Source: Alteromonas sp. RKMC-009 (GTDB lineage Bacteria > Pseudomonadota > Gammaproteobacteria > Enterobacterales > Alteromonadaceae). Taken from it: a stretch of 64,000 nucleotides of DNA. Positions within the stretch are counted from its first letter, which is position 1. Each line of letters starts with the position of its first letter. Shown in pieces: positions 8,634 through 17,963 of this stretch. The translations under genes were made by a program, and so were the position numbers. The notes under the pieces were generated by a model that made no database searches, had not been told where the DNA came from, and was given only the letters and a program-made list of their open reading frames with translations. The stretch is from positions 1,240,001-1,304,000 of the forward strand of contig NZ_CP031010.1 in NCBI RefSeq assembly GCF_003584565.2, given 5' to 3'.

Positions 8634-9125
8634 ATGTTTAAAAAACGACTTCATAAAGCTGCATTGATGTTGCTGCTTTTTCCTTTGTTTGCAAGTTCTA
8701 ATGAACACGCTGAGACAAACCAAGTTTTAGAACTATTGGTTTATAAAACACCTACCTGTGGATGTTGTAAAAAATGGATATCACACATTCCGAATGAGGG
8801 CATCCGTGCATATTCAAAGGATTTTCAAATCATCAGCAACATCAAAAGAGAATACGGGATCGCTGCTAAATATCGTTCATGTCATACGGCAGTTACGAGA
8901 GAGGGGTTTGCATTTGAGGGGCACGTTCCAGCGAAATATATAAAACAGTTCATGTCAGAGGATCATCCTGACGCTATAGGATTATCTGTTCCTGCTATGC
9001 CAGTTGGTTCCCCCGGTATGGAAATAGGGGATCAATTCATGCCGTATAGCGTTCTCATCCTGTTTAAAGATGGAACAAGCAAAGCGTATGCAGAAGTAAA
9101 TTCTTTTGAGGAGCAGTTTGAATGA
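8634..9125 (+). CDS. DUF411 family periplasmic metal-binding protein
   Basis: A 163-residue protein with a signal peptide (LMLLLFPLFASS). The DUF411 signature is clear: YKTPTCGCCKKW, then a conserved SCHTA motif, then GHVPAKYI, VPAMPVGSPGME and a C-terminal VLIF-x-DG strand. DUF411 proteins are small thioredoxin-like proteins found next to copper efflux genes and are thought to bind metal through the CxCC site. It overlaps the following cusC-like gene by 4 bp (ATGA), so it is the first gene of the cus operon. Confidence 0.9.
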   Translation: MFKKRLHKAALMLLLFPLFASSNEHAETNQVLELLVYKTPTCGCCKKWISHIPNEGIRAYSKDFQIISNIKREYGIAAKYRSCHTAVTREGFAFEGHVPAKYIKQFMSEDHPDAIGLSVPAMPVGSPGMEIGDQFMPYSVLILFKDGTSKAYAEVNSFEEQFE

Positions 9126-10507
9126 AGCAAGAATTAGCCATTTTGTTGAACCTTTCAATTGCTATAGCTTGTGGCCTCTTATCCTTAAACGTAAGAGCAG
9201 AGCAAGTTATATCGCTGGAGCAGGCCATTGCTATTGCACAGCAAAATGATCCCTGGCAGCACGGCAATAAACTTAAGCAAACTGCTTTAGAGGAGCGCAG
9301 TATTGCGTCTGGATCGTTACCCGACCCTCAGATATCCCTTGGCTTAGCTAATTTACCGACAGATACATGGAACTTCAACCAAGAGGGTATGACTCAGTTC
9401 AAAGTCGGTATATCGCAGATGTTCCCCAGAGGAGACAGTCTGGAAATTAAGCAGGACAGACTAAAAACGGCATCAACTAAGTTTCCCCTTCTACGTGAAG
9501 ACAGACGCGCAAAAGTCAAACAATCAGTTTCTGAGCTTTGGTTTGATGCATATCTTGCACAGCAAACAATCAGGCTGATTGAGAAAGATCGCGTGTTATT
9601 TGAGCAAATGGCTGACGTGGTTAAGGCAAGTTACTCAAACGTCATCGGTAAGATAAGGCAACAGGATGTGATCCGTGCTCAATTAGAAATCGTTCAGCTT
9701 GATGACAGATTGACCGCAGAAAAGCAGAAATTTGAATCTGCAATTGCTCGATTAAATGAATGGCTGGTGATCTACAACAGTGACGATTTGAATCAGACCT
9801 ACGACTTTGATCGTCAGACATCGGCCTTTAGCGTTTCTGAACAGTTGCCACACGTAAAACTGACAACCCCTGCACTTGTTGAAGCTAATAATTACTCGCG
9901 CAATGCATTAGCTAATGAGTTATTAGCACACCCAGCAATACTCGCAATCGATGTGGAGCAAGAAGTAGCGGATAAAGGAATATCGCTGACTAAACAGCAG
10001 TACAAGCCCCAATGGGGAGTTAATGCGAGTTACGGTTATCGGGACAATATGCAAAGTGGTGAAGGGAGGGCCGATTTATTTTCAGTTGGTGTCACATTTG
10101 ATTTACCTCTATTTACCGGGAATAAGCAAGATAAAGAAGTAGCTGCATCAATAGCGGAGTCTGAAGCGGTTAAAACCGAAAAATTGCTACTAGTTAAAAA
10201 GATGCTAAGTGCAATTGATAAGGAGTTGCAACAGCTTAAGGGCCTTTCACAAAGGCAATCCATTTATAACGATCTGTTGCTCAAGCAAACTCATGACCAG
10301 GCAGAGGCAGCTTTAACAGCCTATACCAACGATGATGGCGATTTTGCCGAAGTAGTGAGATCCAGAATCGCAGAATTGAATGCCAAAATATCATCACTTC
10401 AAATTGAAGTGGACACACTCAAAGCGATTACCCGCATTAATTATTTCCTGACCCAATCCACCGGCAATAACCATGTTGGGCGCAACCACCAATTTGGAGA
10501 AGAGTAA
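9122..10507 (+). CDS. cusC: CusC-like outer-membrane efflux protein (TolC family)
   Basis: A 461-residue TolC-type outer membrane factor with a signal peptide (MKQELAILLNLSIAIACGLL). It shows the two-fold helical-hairpin repeats (ISLEQAIAIAQQNDP near residue 30 and a second copy after residue 240) and SVGVTFDLPLFTGNKQ in the beta-barrel. It overlaps both neighbours (ATGA upstream, 1 bp downstream), so it is translationally coupled to the membrane-fusion and RND genes. It forms the outer-membrane exit of a CusCBA-type Cu(I)/Ag(I) efflux pump. Confidence 0.9.
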   Translation: MKQELAILLNLSIAIACGLLSLNVRAEQVISLEQAIAIAQQNDPWQHGNKLKQTALEERSIASGSLPDPQISLGLANLPTDTWNFNQEGMTQFKVGISQMFPRGDSLEIKQDRLKTASTKFPLLREDRRAKVKQSVSELWFDAYLAQQTIRLIEKDRVLFEQMADVVKASYSNVIGKIRQQDVIRAQLEIVQLDDRLTAEKQKFESAIARLNEWLVIYNSDDLNQTYDFDRQTSAFSVSEQLPHVKLTTPALVEANNYSRNALANELLAHPAILAIDVEQEVADKGISLTKQQYKPQWGVNASYGYRDNMQSGEGRADLFSVGVTFDLPLFTGNKQDKEVAASIAESEAVKTEKLLLVKKMLSAIDKELQQLKGLSQRQSIYNDLLLKQTHDQAEAALTAYTNDDGDFAEVVRSRIAELNAKISSLQIEVDTLKAITRINYFLTQSTGNNHVGRNHQFGEE

Positions 10508-12237
10508 TGTTCTTAAATAAAAAACTTATTGTTGCAACGCTTATTGGCGCGGTATTAGGTGCAGGAGGGCTTAGCTTTTTCAAAAGTTATGATGACACCA
10601 ATCAGAATTCCGCGAATGATTCGGCGCAAAAGAAGCCGCTATATTGGGTCGCGCCAATGGATTCCAATTACCGTCGTGATAAACCCGGCAAATCGCCTAT
10701 GGGTATGGACTTAATCCCGGTTTATGAAGATGCAACATCCAGTGATGATGCTGGCCCCGGTGCAATAAAAATATCCCCGAATGTGGTAAACAATCTTGGT
10801 GTTCGCACTGCAAAGGTTGAGATGAAGCCAATGCAGACTGAGATATCAACAGTCGGTTATGTTCAGTACGACGAGGATAAATTAATTCACATTCATCCTC
10901 GTGTAGAAGGTTGGATAGAGAGATTGTATGTGAAAGCGGCTGGAGATCCGGTAGAAAAAAATCAACCCTTATACACGCTTTACTCACCTCAGTTAGTCAA
11001 TGCGCAGGAGGAGTTACTGATAGCACTAAAACGCAATGAAACTTCTTTGATCGCTGCGGCAAAAGAGCGCTTGAAAGCACTGCAATTATCCTCTCAATTT
11101 ATCGCCGAACTGGAGAGGTCACGAAAAGTACAACAGAACATCACCTTTAACTCCCCACAAGCTGGCGTTGTTGATGGCTTAAACATCAGGGAAGGCTTCT
11201 ATGTTAAACCGGGTACAACTTTATTGAGTATCGGAGTGCTGGATCAAGTGTGGGTTGAAGCTGAAGTTTTTGAGCGTGATGCCGGGTTAGTTCAACAAGG
11301 TCTGCCAGTATCAATGAAACTCGACTATTTGCCGGGGAAACAGTGGACAGGAGCTGTTGATTACATCTATCCAACACTCGACAGTAAAAATCGAACCTTA
11401 CGTGTTCGGCTTAAATTTGACAACGCAGATTATCAACTTAAACCAAACATGTTTGCACAAATCACAATTCATACCAGTCAGGGCGGTAATGCTCTGCTCG
11501 TGCCCAAAGAGGCGGTTATCAGAACGGGTAAACAGGATCGTGTAGTGCTGGCGTTGGGTGAAGGCCAGTTCAAGTCTATTGCAGTGACCTTAGGACGAGA
11601 AGGTGCAGATAATATCGAAATTCTGAGCGGACTCAATCAAGACGATAAGGTTGTCACCTCTGCACAATTCCTAATTGACTCAGAATCGAGTAAAAGCTCC
11701 GATTTTAAACGTATGACTCACGATGAAGTACCCAATTCTATTTGGATGCAAGGTGAAATCAATAGTGTCATGGCAGCTCACCGTATGGTCAATATCACCC
11801 ACCAAGCTGCTGAAGCTTGGGATTGGCCTGCAATGACAATGGATTTTGACGTTGCTGAAAGTGTCGATATCAAGGCACTTGAAGCCGGACAATCCTTACA
11901 TTTTGAAGTGAGTAAAAAAAATGGTAACGGGTTTGAGATAACTGGCGTTCATATTATGGATAAGCCTGAAATCCCCTCTGCTACTGTATCGGGTGTGGTT
12001 AACGCTATTGATAGAAGAAGCCGTATTTTGAATATAAGTCGCGGCCCTATTGATAAGTGGAATAGAGAGGCTGCAACGATGGATTTCCACGTTGCGGATG
12101 ATATTGACCTATCCAACATCGCAGCGAGTGATAAGGTGACCTTTACTTTTGAAGTAAGAGATGATCTGACTATCACCAATATCTCCCATGACAACGACGT
12201 TCAACAGCATAGCTCTGTTGATCATTCGTCACATTAA
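10507..12237 (+). CDS. cusB: CusB-like membrane fusion protein with two C-terminal CusF-like domains
   Basis: A 576-residue periplasmic adaptor. In order: an N-terminal anchor; a heavy-metal-binding segment (YWVAPMDSNYRRDKPGKSPM...GMDLIPVY); the lipoyl/alpha-hairpin/beta-barrel core of CusB (GWIERLYVKAAGDPVEKNQP, then GTTLLSIGVLDQVWVEAEVFE); then two CusF-like OB domains. The first (MQGEINSVMAAHRMVNITH, then WDWPAMTMDF) keeps the Trp and both Met ligands of CusF. The second (KWNREAATMDF) has lost one Met. CusF is normally a separate periplasmic copper chaperone; here it is fused, and no separate cusF is present. It is coupled to cusC and lies 16 bp before cusA. Confidence 0.93.
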   Translation: MFLNKKLIVATLIGAVLGAGGLSFFKSYDDTNQNSANDSAQKKPLYWVAPMDSNYRRDKPGKSPMGMDLIPVYEDATSSDDAGPGAIKISPNVVNNLGVRTAKVEMKPMQTEISTVGYVQYDEDKLIHIHPRVEGWIERLYVKAAGDPVEKNQPLYTLYSPQLVNAQEELLIALKRNETSLIAAAKERLKALQLSSQFIAELERSRKVQQNITFNSPQAGVVDGLNIREGFYVKPGTTLLSIGVLDQVWVEAEVFERDAGLVQQGLPVSMKLDYLPGKQWTGAVDYIYPTLDSKNRTLRVRLKFDNADYQLKPNMFAQITIHTSQGGNALLVPKEAVIRTGKQDRVVLALGEGQFKSIAVTLGREGADNIEILSGLNQDDKVVTSAQFLIDSESSKSSDFKRMTHDEVPNSIWMQGEINSVMAAHRMVNITHQAAEAWDWPAMTMDFDVAESVDIKALEAGQSLHFEVSKKNGNGFEITGVHIMDKPEIPSATVSGVVNAIDRRSRILNISRGPIDKWNREAATMDFHVADDIDLSNIAASDKVTFTFEVRDDLTITNISHDNDVQQHSSVDHSSH

Positions 12238-12253
12238 TTAATGGGAGACAACT

Positions 12254-15200
12254 ATGATCGAATCAATCATTAGATGGTCGATAGGTAATCGCTTCTTTGT
12301 CCTTCTGGCCACATTGATTTTAATTGGTTTGGGTCTGTTTTCGTTAAAGAACACCCCTGTCGATGCCATTCCCGATCTGTCTGACGTTCAGGTCATCATA
12401 AAAACCAACTATCCCGGTCAAGCACCACAGGTGGTGCAGGATCAGGTGACGTACCCTCTGACGACAGCAATGTTATCCGTACCCGGTGCCGTTACGGTCA
12501 GGGGCTATTCATTTTTTGGCGATTCTTTTGTTTATGTGATCTTTGATGAGAGCACAGATCTCTATTGGGCACGAAGCCGGGTATTGGAATACCTTAGTCA
12601 GGTTGCACCTTCTCTGCCAGAAAATGCCAGACCCCAGTTAGGTCCTGATGCGACGGGGGTGGGCTGGGTTTACCTATATTCCTTAGTGGACAGAACCGGC
12701 CAGCTCGATATAAGTCAATTACGTAGCATTCAGGATTGGTTCCTCAAATACGAATTGCAGACTGTACCCGGTGTATCTGAGGTAGCTGCGGTGGGAGGCA
12801 TGGTTAAGCAGTATCAGGTTCAGGTCGATCCTGATAAATTGCGAGCCTACGGCATACCGCTAAGTCACATCCAGATGGCATTAAAGCGCGGTAATCAGGA
12901 AACTGGTGCATCAGTAGTTGAAATGGCAGAAGCCGAATACATGGTAACCGCCTCTGGTTATATCAAGAATATTTCAGACATTGAATCCATTCCATTGGGA
13001 ATCAATTCACAAGGTACACCACTAACCATTGGTGATGTGGCGCAAATTACCCTTGGACCACAAATGCGCAGAGGCGTTGCCGAGCTAAACGGTGAGGGTG
13101 AAGTCGTTGGTGGTGTGGTGGTAATGCGTTTTGGTGAAAATGCGCAAAAGACTATTGATGGTGTCAAAGCCAAGCTCAAAGAATTGCAAAAAGGTTTGCC
13201 TGAAGGGGTTGAAGTTGTCACTGTCTATGATCGTTCAGGTTTGATTGGAGAAGCAGTAGAAAACCTCTGGCATAAATTACTGGAAGAGTTTGTGGTCGTT
13301 GCCTTGGTTTGTGTGGTGTTCCTTTTTCATGTGCGGTCTTCACTCGTGGCTATATTCAGCTTACCGGTTGGCATATTAGCGGCATTTATCATCATGCACC
13401 TACAGGGCATTAACGCCAATATTATGTCTCTGGGAGGTATTGCTATTGCCATCGGGGCCATGATCGATGGCGCAATTGTTATGATTGAAAACATGCACAA
13501 GCATATGGAGAAAACCCCTCTTACTAAAGAAAACCGTTGGCAAATTGTCGCAGAATCCGCCAGCGAAGTCGGACCTGCTTTGTTTTTCTCGCTGCTGATT
13601 ATTACGGTGTCCTTTATTCCGGTTTTCACACTGGAGGCACAAGAAGGTCGGATGTTTTCCCCCTTAGCCTTTACAAAAACCTACGCTATGGCTGCATCTG
13701 CGGCATTGGCCGTTACGCTTGTGCCAGTGTTAATGGGCTATTTCATCAGAGGTAAAGTCCTGCCCGAACATAAAAATCCTATTAATCGGCTGCTCATTGC
13801 TGCTTATGTGCCGCTATTGAACTTTGTGCTCAGATTTCCCAAATCAACCATTCTGGTTGCAATTGGGGTCACTGTGATCGGGTTTTGGCCCATAAATAAA
13901 ATTGGCAGCGAATTTATCCCGCCACTGGATGAGGGGGATCTGATGTATATGCCAACGACATATCCGGGTATTTCGATTGGCAAAGCGAGAGAGCTATTAC
14001 AGCAAACCGACAAACTGATTAAAACTGTTCCTGAAGTTGAAACTGTGTTTGGTAAAGTAGGCCGCGCTGAAACGGCCACCGATCCTGCACCACTAACTAT
14101 GATCGAGACCTTTATTCAACTTAAGCCTCGATCTGAATGGCGAGATGGCGTTACAACGGAAAGTCTTAAAAAAGAGTTTGATCAATTAGTTAAATTCCCC
14201 GGTGTCACTAATGCATGGGTGATGCCCATCAAAACGCGCATTGATATGCTGGCAACGGGAATTAAAACCCCTGTGGGCATAAAAATAGCAGGAGCTAATC
14301 TCGGTACGATTCAGGATATTGGTAAACAACTTGAAACCATACTCGCAGATGTGCCGGGGACGGCATCGGTTTACTCTGAGCGGGTTGCCGGAGGGCGCTA
14401 TTTAAAAGTCGATATTAACCGTGAAAACGCCGCCCGATACGGACTGAATATTGCTGATGTCCAGCAGGTAGTTGCCTCTGCGATAGGTGGGATGAATGTA
14501 ACTCAAACCGTCGAAGGGCAGGAACGCTATCCGGTCAACCTGAGGTATCCGCAAGACTACCGGGATTCACCCAAACAATTATCCCGATTACCCATAGTGA
14601 CACCCAATGGTATGCGCATTGCCTTAGCGGACGTCGCGTCAGTGTACGTAGAAGACGGGCCTCCGGGGATCAAAAGTGAGAATGCCCGGATTAATGGTTG
14701 GGTATTTGTCGATATTGATGGTGTCGATATCGGCAGTTATGTACAACAAGCGCAACAAGCCGTAACCGACAAATTAGTATTGCCTGCCGGATACTCATTA
14801 AACTGGTCAGGTCAGTATGAATATATGCTTCGGGCAAAAGCGAAACTAACCTACGTTGTGCCTCTGACTCTCGCCATCATTATTATCTTGCTGTATCTGA
14901 ACTTCAGAAATGTCGCCGAAGTCGCTGTCATTATGGGGACGCTTCCGTTAGCAATGGTGGGCAGCATATGGCTGATGTATCTGCAAGGATTCAATTTCTC
15001 GGTTGCTGTTGGAGTCGGTTTTATTGCACTGGCAGGTGTGGCGGTAGAGATAGGCGTCATTATGCTGGTCTATCTCAATCAGTCTATTAACGCACTCAAA
15101 GCTCGTTGCCTGGCAGAAAATCGGTCGCCTGACATTGAGGAATTGCGAAAGGCGGTTCTGGATGGGGCAGGCATGCGCGTGCGCCCGGTTATGATGACCG

Positions 15201-15394
15201 CTGCCGCCATTATTGTTGGTCTTCTACCTATTTTATATGGCACCGGCACCGGCTCTGAGGTTATGAGTCGTATTGCAGCGCCAATGGTTGGCGGAATGGC
15301 AAGTGCCGTTGTACTGACGCTGCTTGTACTGCCTGCTATTTATTTTCTAATGCGCTTGCCTTCCATCAAGGCACTTCCACAAAAAGGAGATTAA
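12254..15394 (+). CDS. cusA: CusA-like heavy-metal RND transporter
   Basis: A 1046-residue HME-type RND pump of full length. It opens with MIESIIRWSIGNRFFVLL, typical of CusA/CzcA, and has two sets of six membrane helices around two periplasmic loops. The TM4 region IAIGAMIDGAIVMIENMHK carries the proton-relay acidic residue. The periplasmic segment LDEGDLMYMPTTYPGIS is the CusA-type substrate region. It exports Cu(I)/Ag(I) from periplasm or cytoplasm through CusC; the adjacent CusF-like domains argue for copper or silver rather than Co/Zn/Cd. Confidence 0.95.
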   Translation: MIESIIRWSIGNRFFVLLATLILIGLGLFSLKNTPVDAIPDLSDVQVIIKTNYPGQAPQVVQDQVTYPLTTAMLSVPGAVTVRGYSFFGDSFVYVIFDESTDLYWARSRVLEYLSQVAPSLPENARPQLGPDATGVGWVYLYSLVDRTGQLDISQLRSIQDWFLKYELQTVPGVSEVAAVGGMVKQYQVQVDPDKLRAYGIPLSHIQMALKRGNQETGASVVEMAEAEYMVTASGYIKNISDIESIPLGINSQGTPLTIGDVAQITLGPQMRRGVAELNGEGEVVGGVVVMRFGENAQKTIDGVKAKLKELQKGLPEGVEVVTVYDRSGLIGEAVENLWHKLLEEFVVVALVCVVFLFHVRSSLVAIFSLPVGILAAFIIMHLQGINANIMSLGGIAIAIGAMIDGAIVMIENMHKHMEKTPLTKENRWQIVAESASEVGPALFFSLLIITVSFIPVFTLEAQEGRMFSPLAFTKTYAMAASAALAVTLVPVLMGYFIRGKVLPEHKNPINRLLIAAYVPLLNFVLRFPKSTILVAIGVTVIGFWPINKIGSEFIPPLDEGDLMYMPTTYPGISIGKARELLQQTDKLIKTVPEVETVFGKVGRAETATDPAPLTMIETFIQLKPRSEWRDGVTTESLKKEFDQLVKFPGVTNAWVMPIKTRIDMLATGIKTPVGIKIAGANLGTIQDIGKQLETILADVPGTASVYSERVAGGRYLKVDINRENAARYGLNIADVQQVVASAIGGMNVTQTVEGQERYPVNLRYPQDYRDSPKQLSRLPIVTPNGMRIALADVASVYVEDGPPGIKSENARINGWVFVDIDGVDIGSYVQQAQQAVTDKLVLPAGYSLNWSGQYEYMLRAKAKLTYVVPLTLAIIIILLYLNFRNVAEVAVIMGTLPLAMVGSIWLMYLQGFNFSVAVGVGFIALAGVAVEIGVIMLVYLNQSINALKARCLAENRSPDIEELRKAVLDGAGMRVRPVMMTAAAIIVGLLPILYGTGTGSEVMSRIAAPMVGGMASAVVLTLLVLPAIYFLMRLPSIKALPQKGD

Positions 15395-15469
15395 ATGGTC
15401 ATACTTTAACGTAAACAAAGCGAAACAAGATTTTTCTATACGATAGGTTCATATACAAAAGAGGTAAAA

Positions 15470-15823
15470 ATGAAAACATTAATTAAGTCGGTTGCAGTTT
15501 TGGGGTTGCTGTTCAGCAGTATCGCTATGGCTCATGAAGGTATTGAGATTGAATCCAGTGTACCTGCTGATAATGCGATGCTAATGGAAAGTCCAAGTGA
15601 GCTAGCAGTCAGTTTCAGTAAGGAAGTCAGACTGATTAAAGTGGTCTTAAAAAACCAGCAAGGGGATGAAGTAGACTTTGATTTTACACCACCAAAGGAA
15701 GCCGCTGCTCATTTTTCATGGAGCTTGCCAAAACTGAGTCCTGCTCACTACCAAGTCGAATTAATCATACTGGGTGCTGATGGGCATAAAATGAAAGAAA
15801 GCTTCAGCTTCATGGTGCATTAA
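15470..15823 (+). CDS. copC: CopC-like periplasmic copper-binding protein
   Basis: 117 residues; AGAGG lies about 8 nt upstream of ATG. The signal peptide ends ...SSIAMA, and the mature protein starts HEGIEIESSVPADN, with the N-terminal His characteristic of the CopC Cu(II) site. The DGHKM motif follows near the C-terminus. It lies directly upstream of copD, the usual pairing; together they take up or shuttle copper across the periplasm. Confidence 0.92.
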   Translation: MKTLIKSVAVLGLLFSSIAMAHEGIEIESSVPADNAMLMESPSELAVSFSKEVRLIKVVLKNQQGDEVDFDFTPPKEAAAHFSWSLPKLSPAHYQVELIILGADGHKMKESFSFMVH

Positions 15824-15842
15824 TTTAAGAGGGAAAATGATA

Positions 15843-16736
15843 ATGGAAATGTATATCTGGAATACTGTGATAGTGATATCCAAATTGATGTTTTATATGG
15901 GGTTTGCGGTAGTGGCTGGATATACATTTTTTGCGTATAGCAGTCTTACCGAGTCTAAATCAGCAGTAAATATCAATTATCGGAAATTGACGACTGCATT
16001 TGTGATACTCGCTATTGTTGCAACTTTCGTTTGGTTTTTTGCTACGACAGGTGCAATGGCAGAAGATGGAATACAAGGCGCATTTGATCCTGACATGGTC
16101 AGTATTATGTGGAGTACGGCTATAGGCGACACTACTTTAATGCGGGGACTTGGACTGCTTGCTGCCTTAGCAATCATTTCAGTATCTTCTACTTCTCAAT
16201 CAGCCAAGTATAAGCATTATATTGAGTACGCATTGATGATGGCAATTGTCTTGGTGTTGGCGTACTCCTTTATCTTATTAGGGCATGTCTCCGAGCTTAA
16301 TTTCATTAAACAGTTACTATTAATGTTTCATGTACTCGTAATGGCGTGGTGGTTTGGCGCATTGTATCCGCTAAAACTTGCCTGCAATTATTTAAGCGAC
16401 GACAAATTATTGAATGTCATGGAACGCTTTGGAAGACAAGCATCTGTGCTGGTGAGCTTGTTATTCATAGCGGGCTTGATTCTGGTGACTCAACTCGTCA
16501 ATAGTTTCGATGACTTGCTCAAGTCAAGCTATGGCCAAGTCTTGCTCTTGAAATTAAGTTTGGTCATTTGCATTTTGGCTATCGCGGCCAGACACAAATT
16601 AAAACTTGTTCCAGAACTTAAAAATAGAACCGGCAGACAGTTATTGTCAAAATCTATCACAATAGAAATGATGATTGCTTTTGCCATATTGTTGGTAACT
16701 GCTGTGCTAACCTCAGTTGTTGGTCCAGCGTCCTGA
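15843..16736 (+). CDS. copD: CopD-like inner-membrane copper protein
   Basis: About 297 residues with roughly eight hydrophobic segments, matching the CopD superfamily (HVLVMAWWFGALYPLKL, then RFGRQASVLVSLLFIAGLIL). The second ATG at 15843 is preferred because GAGGG lies 9 nt upstream, against 3 nt for the ATG at 15837. It follows copC by 19 bp and probably accepts copper from it. Confidence 0.9.
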   Translation: MEMYIWNTVIVISKLMFYMGFAVVAGYTFFAYSSLTESKSAVNINYRKLTTAFVILAIVATFVWFFATTGAMAEDGIQGAFDPDMVSIMWSTAIGDTTLMRGLGLLAALAIISVSSTSQSAKYKHYIEYALMMAIVLVLAYSFILLGHVSELNFIKQLLLMFHVLVMAWWFGALYPLKLACNYLSDDKLLNVMERFGRQASVLVSLLFIAGLILVTQLVNSFDDLLKSSYGQVLLLKLSLVICILAIAARHKLKLVPELKNRTGRQLLSKSITIEMMIAFAILLVTAVLTSVVGPAS

Positions 16737-16749
16737 AAATGAGATAAAA

Positions 16750-17214
16750 ATGAAAATTATAACGGCCTTATTTTTTTCCGTTGCTACATTTAGTTCCATT
16801 GTATTTGCGCATGGTGATAAACATCAAAATGAAGCGCTATTCAAGGGATTAGACTCTCCTGCTGCAAAAGTTGTAGTTGCCTTTCATGAGGCATTGAAAT
16901 CAGGAGATAAGCAACAAGCACAAGATTTACTTGCTGATGATGTAACAATTTTTGAAGGCGGTGGCGTAGAGAGAAGTGCGCTCGAATACGCTCAGCACCA
17001 TATGTTAGCTGATATGGCGTATTTAAACGCAGTGGATAGTCAAACGCTAGAGCATCAGGTAGAGGTTGTTGGAACAACTGCCATTTCGATTTCAAGAAGT
17101 CATACAAAAGGTGTTTATAAAGGCAAAGAACGTGACTATGAAAGTATGGAAACCATGATACTGGAATTGCAAAAAGGAAGTTGGAAAATCATTCATATTC
17201 ATTGGTCTAATTAA
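16750..17214 (+). CDS. exported NTF2/SnoaL-like (DUF4440-type) protein
   Basis: The start at ATG 16750 gives a clean signal peptide (MKIITALFFSVATFSSIVFA) followed by HGDKH; an upstream ATG overlaps copD and is unlikely. The body (VVVAFHEALKSGDKQQAQDL, ending ...GSWKIIHIHWSN) is the cone-shaped NTF2-like fold of SnoaL/DUF4440 proteins. Such proteins sit next to copC/copD in several copper islands, but their role is unknown. His residues at both ends could bind metal; that is inference. Confidence 0.75.
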   Translation: MKIITALFFSVATFSSIVFAHGDKHQNEALFKGLDSPAAKVVVAFHEALKSGDKQQAQDLLADDVTIFEGGGVERSALEYAQHHMLADMAYLNAVDSQTLEHQVEVVGTTAISISRSHTKGVYKGKERDYESMETMILELQKGSWKIIHIHWSN

Positions 17215-17230
17215 TCCGGCTGTGTAAAAC

Positions 17231-17244
17231 TTGATCCATATCAA
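17231..17244. promoter_or_regulatory. FNR/Anr-type box
   Basis: TTGATCCATATCAA is an exact match to the FNR consensus TTGAT-N4-ATCAA. It lies 17 bp after the NTF2-like gene and about 50-70 bp upstream of the second Cys-rich YRPP protein. It suggests oxygen-responsive control of that gene; Cu(I) toxicity increases without oxygen, which would make sense. Not proven. Confidence 0.45.
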
Positions 17245-17278
17245 GAAGGAGTGTTTGGGTATTTGCTAGTTTATCCTG

Positions 17279-17716
17279 ATGATAACGGGTAGATTTTTCA
17301 TGTATCGCATATTTAGGTGGTTAAAGATAGCGTTAGTTACTGTGCTGCTAACACAGCACAGTTTTGCTATTGCTATGCCTATGAGATGTGATGACCATGC
17401 AGAATCAACCTTCCATCCACAGACTGATAAATCGACAGAAGGTCCTTCTCATACATCGCACTCCGCATACAAGCAAGGCTCTGACCTGACTGCAAGACAT
17501 GGTCAAAATGAAAAGGATTGCCAGAAATGTCAATCAGGACAATGCTCTTGTTGTAAAGGTGGATTTTGTACAGCTTTCCATTTGCAGACTTTCGTGACGA
17601 CAGAAAATTATGGGCTACAAAGCAAGAACGCTAATCTGGGTTCATTTTTTGAACTGAAAATTAATCCATTGGCTGGTATCTATTCACCTCCCTATCATCC
17701 CCCCAAAATAAGCTAA
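17279..17716 (+). CDS. small secreted Cys/His-rich protein ending in YHPP
   Basis: An unknown protein of up to 145 residues; the start could also be ATG 17300, and neither has a strong ribosome-binding site. An N-terminal hydrophobic signal (LKIALVTVLLTQHSFAIA) is followed by a His-rich linker, then CQKCQSGQCSCCKGGFC, then a C-terminus ...YSPPYHPPKIS. It has the same general plan as the 8163 and 27732 proteins, so these are likely members of one island-specific family of periplasmic metal-binding proteins. Confidence 0.7.
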   Translation: MITGRFFMYRIFRWLKIALVTVLLTQHSFAIAMPMRCDDHAESTFHPQTDKSTEGPSHTSHSAYKQGSDLTARHGQNEKDCQKCQSGQCSCCKGGFCTAFHLQTFVTTENYGLQSKNANLGSFFELKINPLAGIYSPPYHPPKIS

Positions 17717-17889
17717 TCACAGGATAGGTGCATCTTTTTTACGCCAATTCCGGGTTGAAAAATACTAAAATTATTAATTAAAAGAACCGATTAGCAAACA
17801 AACAGCAAAATAGTGGTCGCTTCGCGCTAGCGGGGTATGAATACGTTGATTTCGAGATCAGAAGATTAACTGAAACTATAAAATCCTGC

Positions 17890-17920
17890 TTGACCTGTGT
17901 CTTAGACACAGGTCTATGCT
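17890..17920 (+). promoter_or_regulatory. MerR-type promoter/operator with 19-bp spacer
   Basis: -35 TTGACC (17890-17895) and -10 TATGCT (17915-17920) are separated by 19 bp. The spacer region holds a perfect dyad, ACCTGTGTC-TTA-GACACAGGT (17893-17913). An over-long spacer with a centred palindrome is the hallmark of promoters activated by DNA-distorting MerR proteins. It drives the regulator at 17964 and probably the copper ATPase operon after it. Confidence 0.88.
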
Positions 17921-17963
17921 CAAGGTGAGAGTATAAACCTAGGTGAAAGACAGCGGAGTAACC

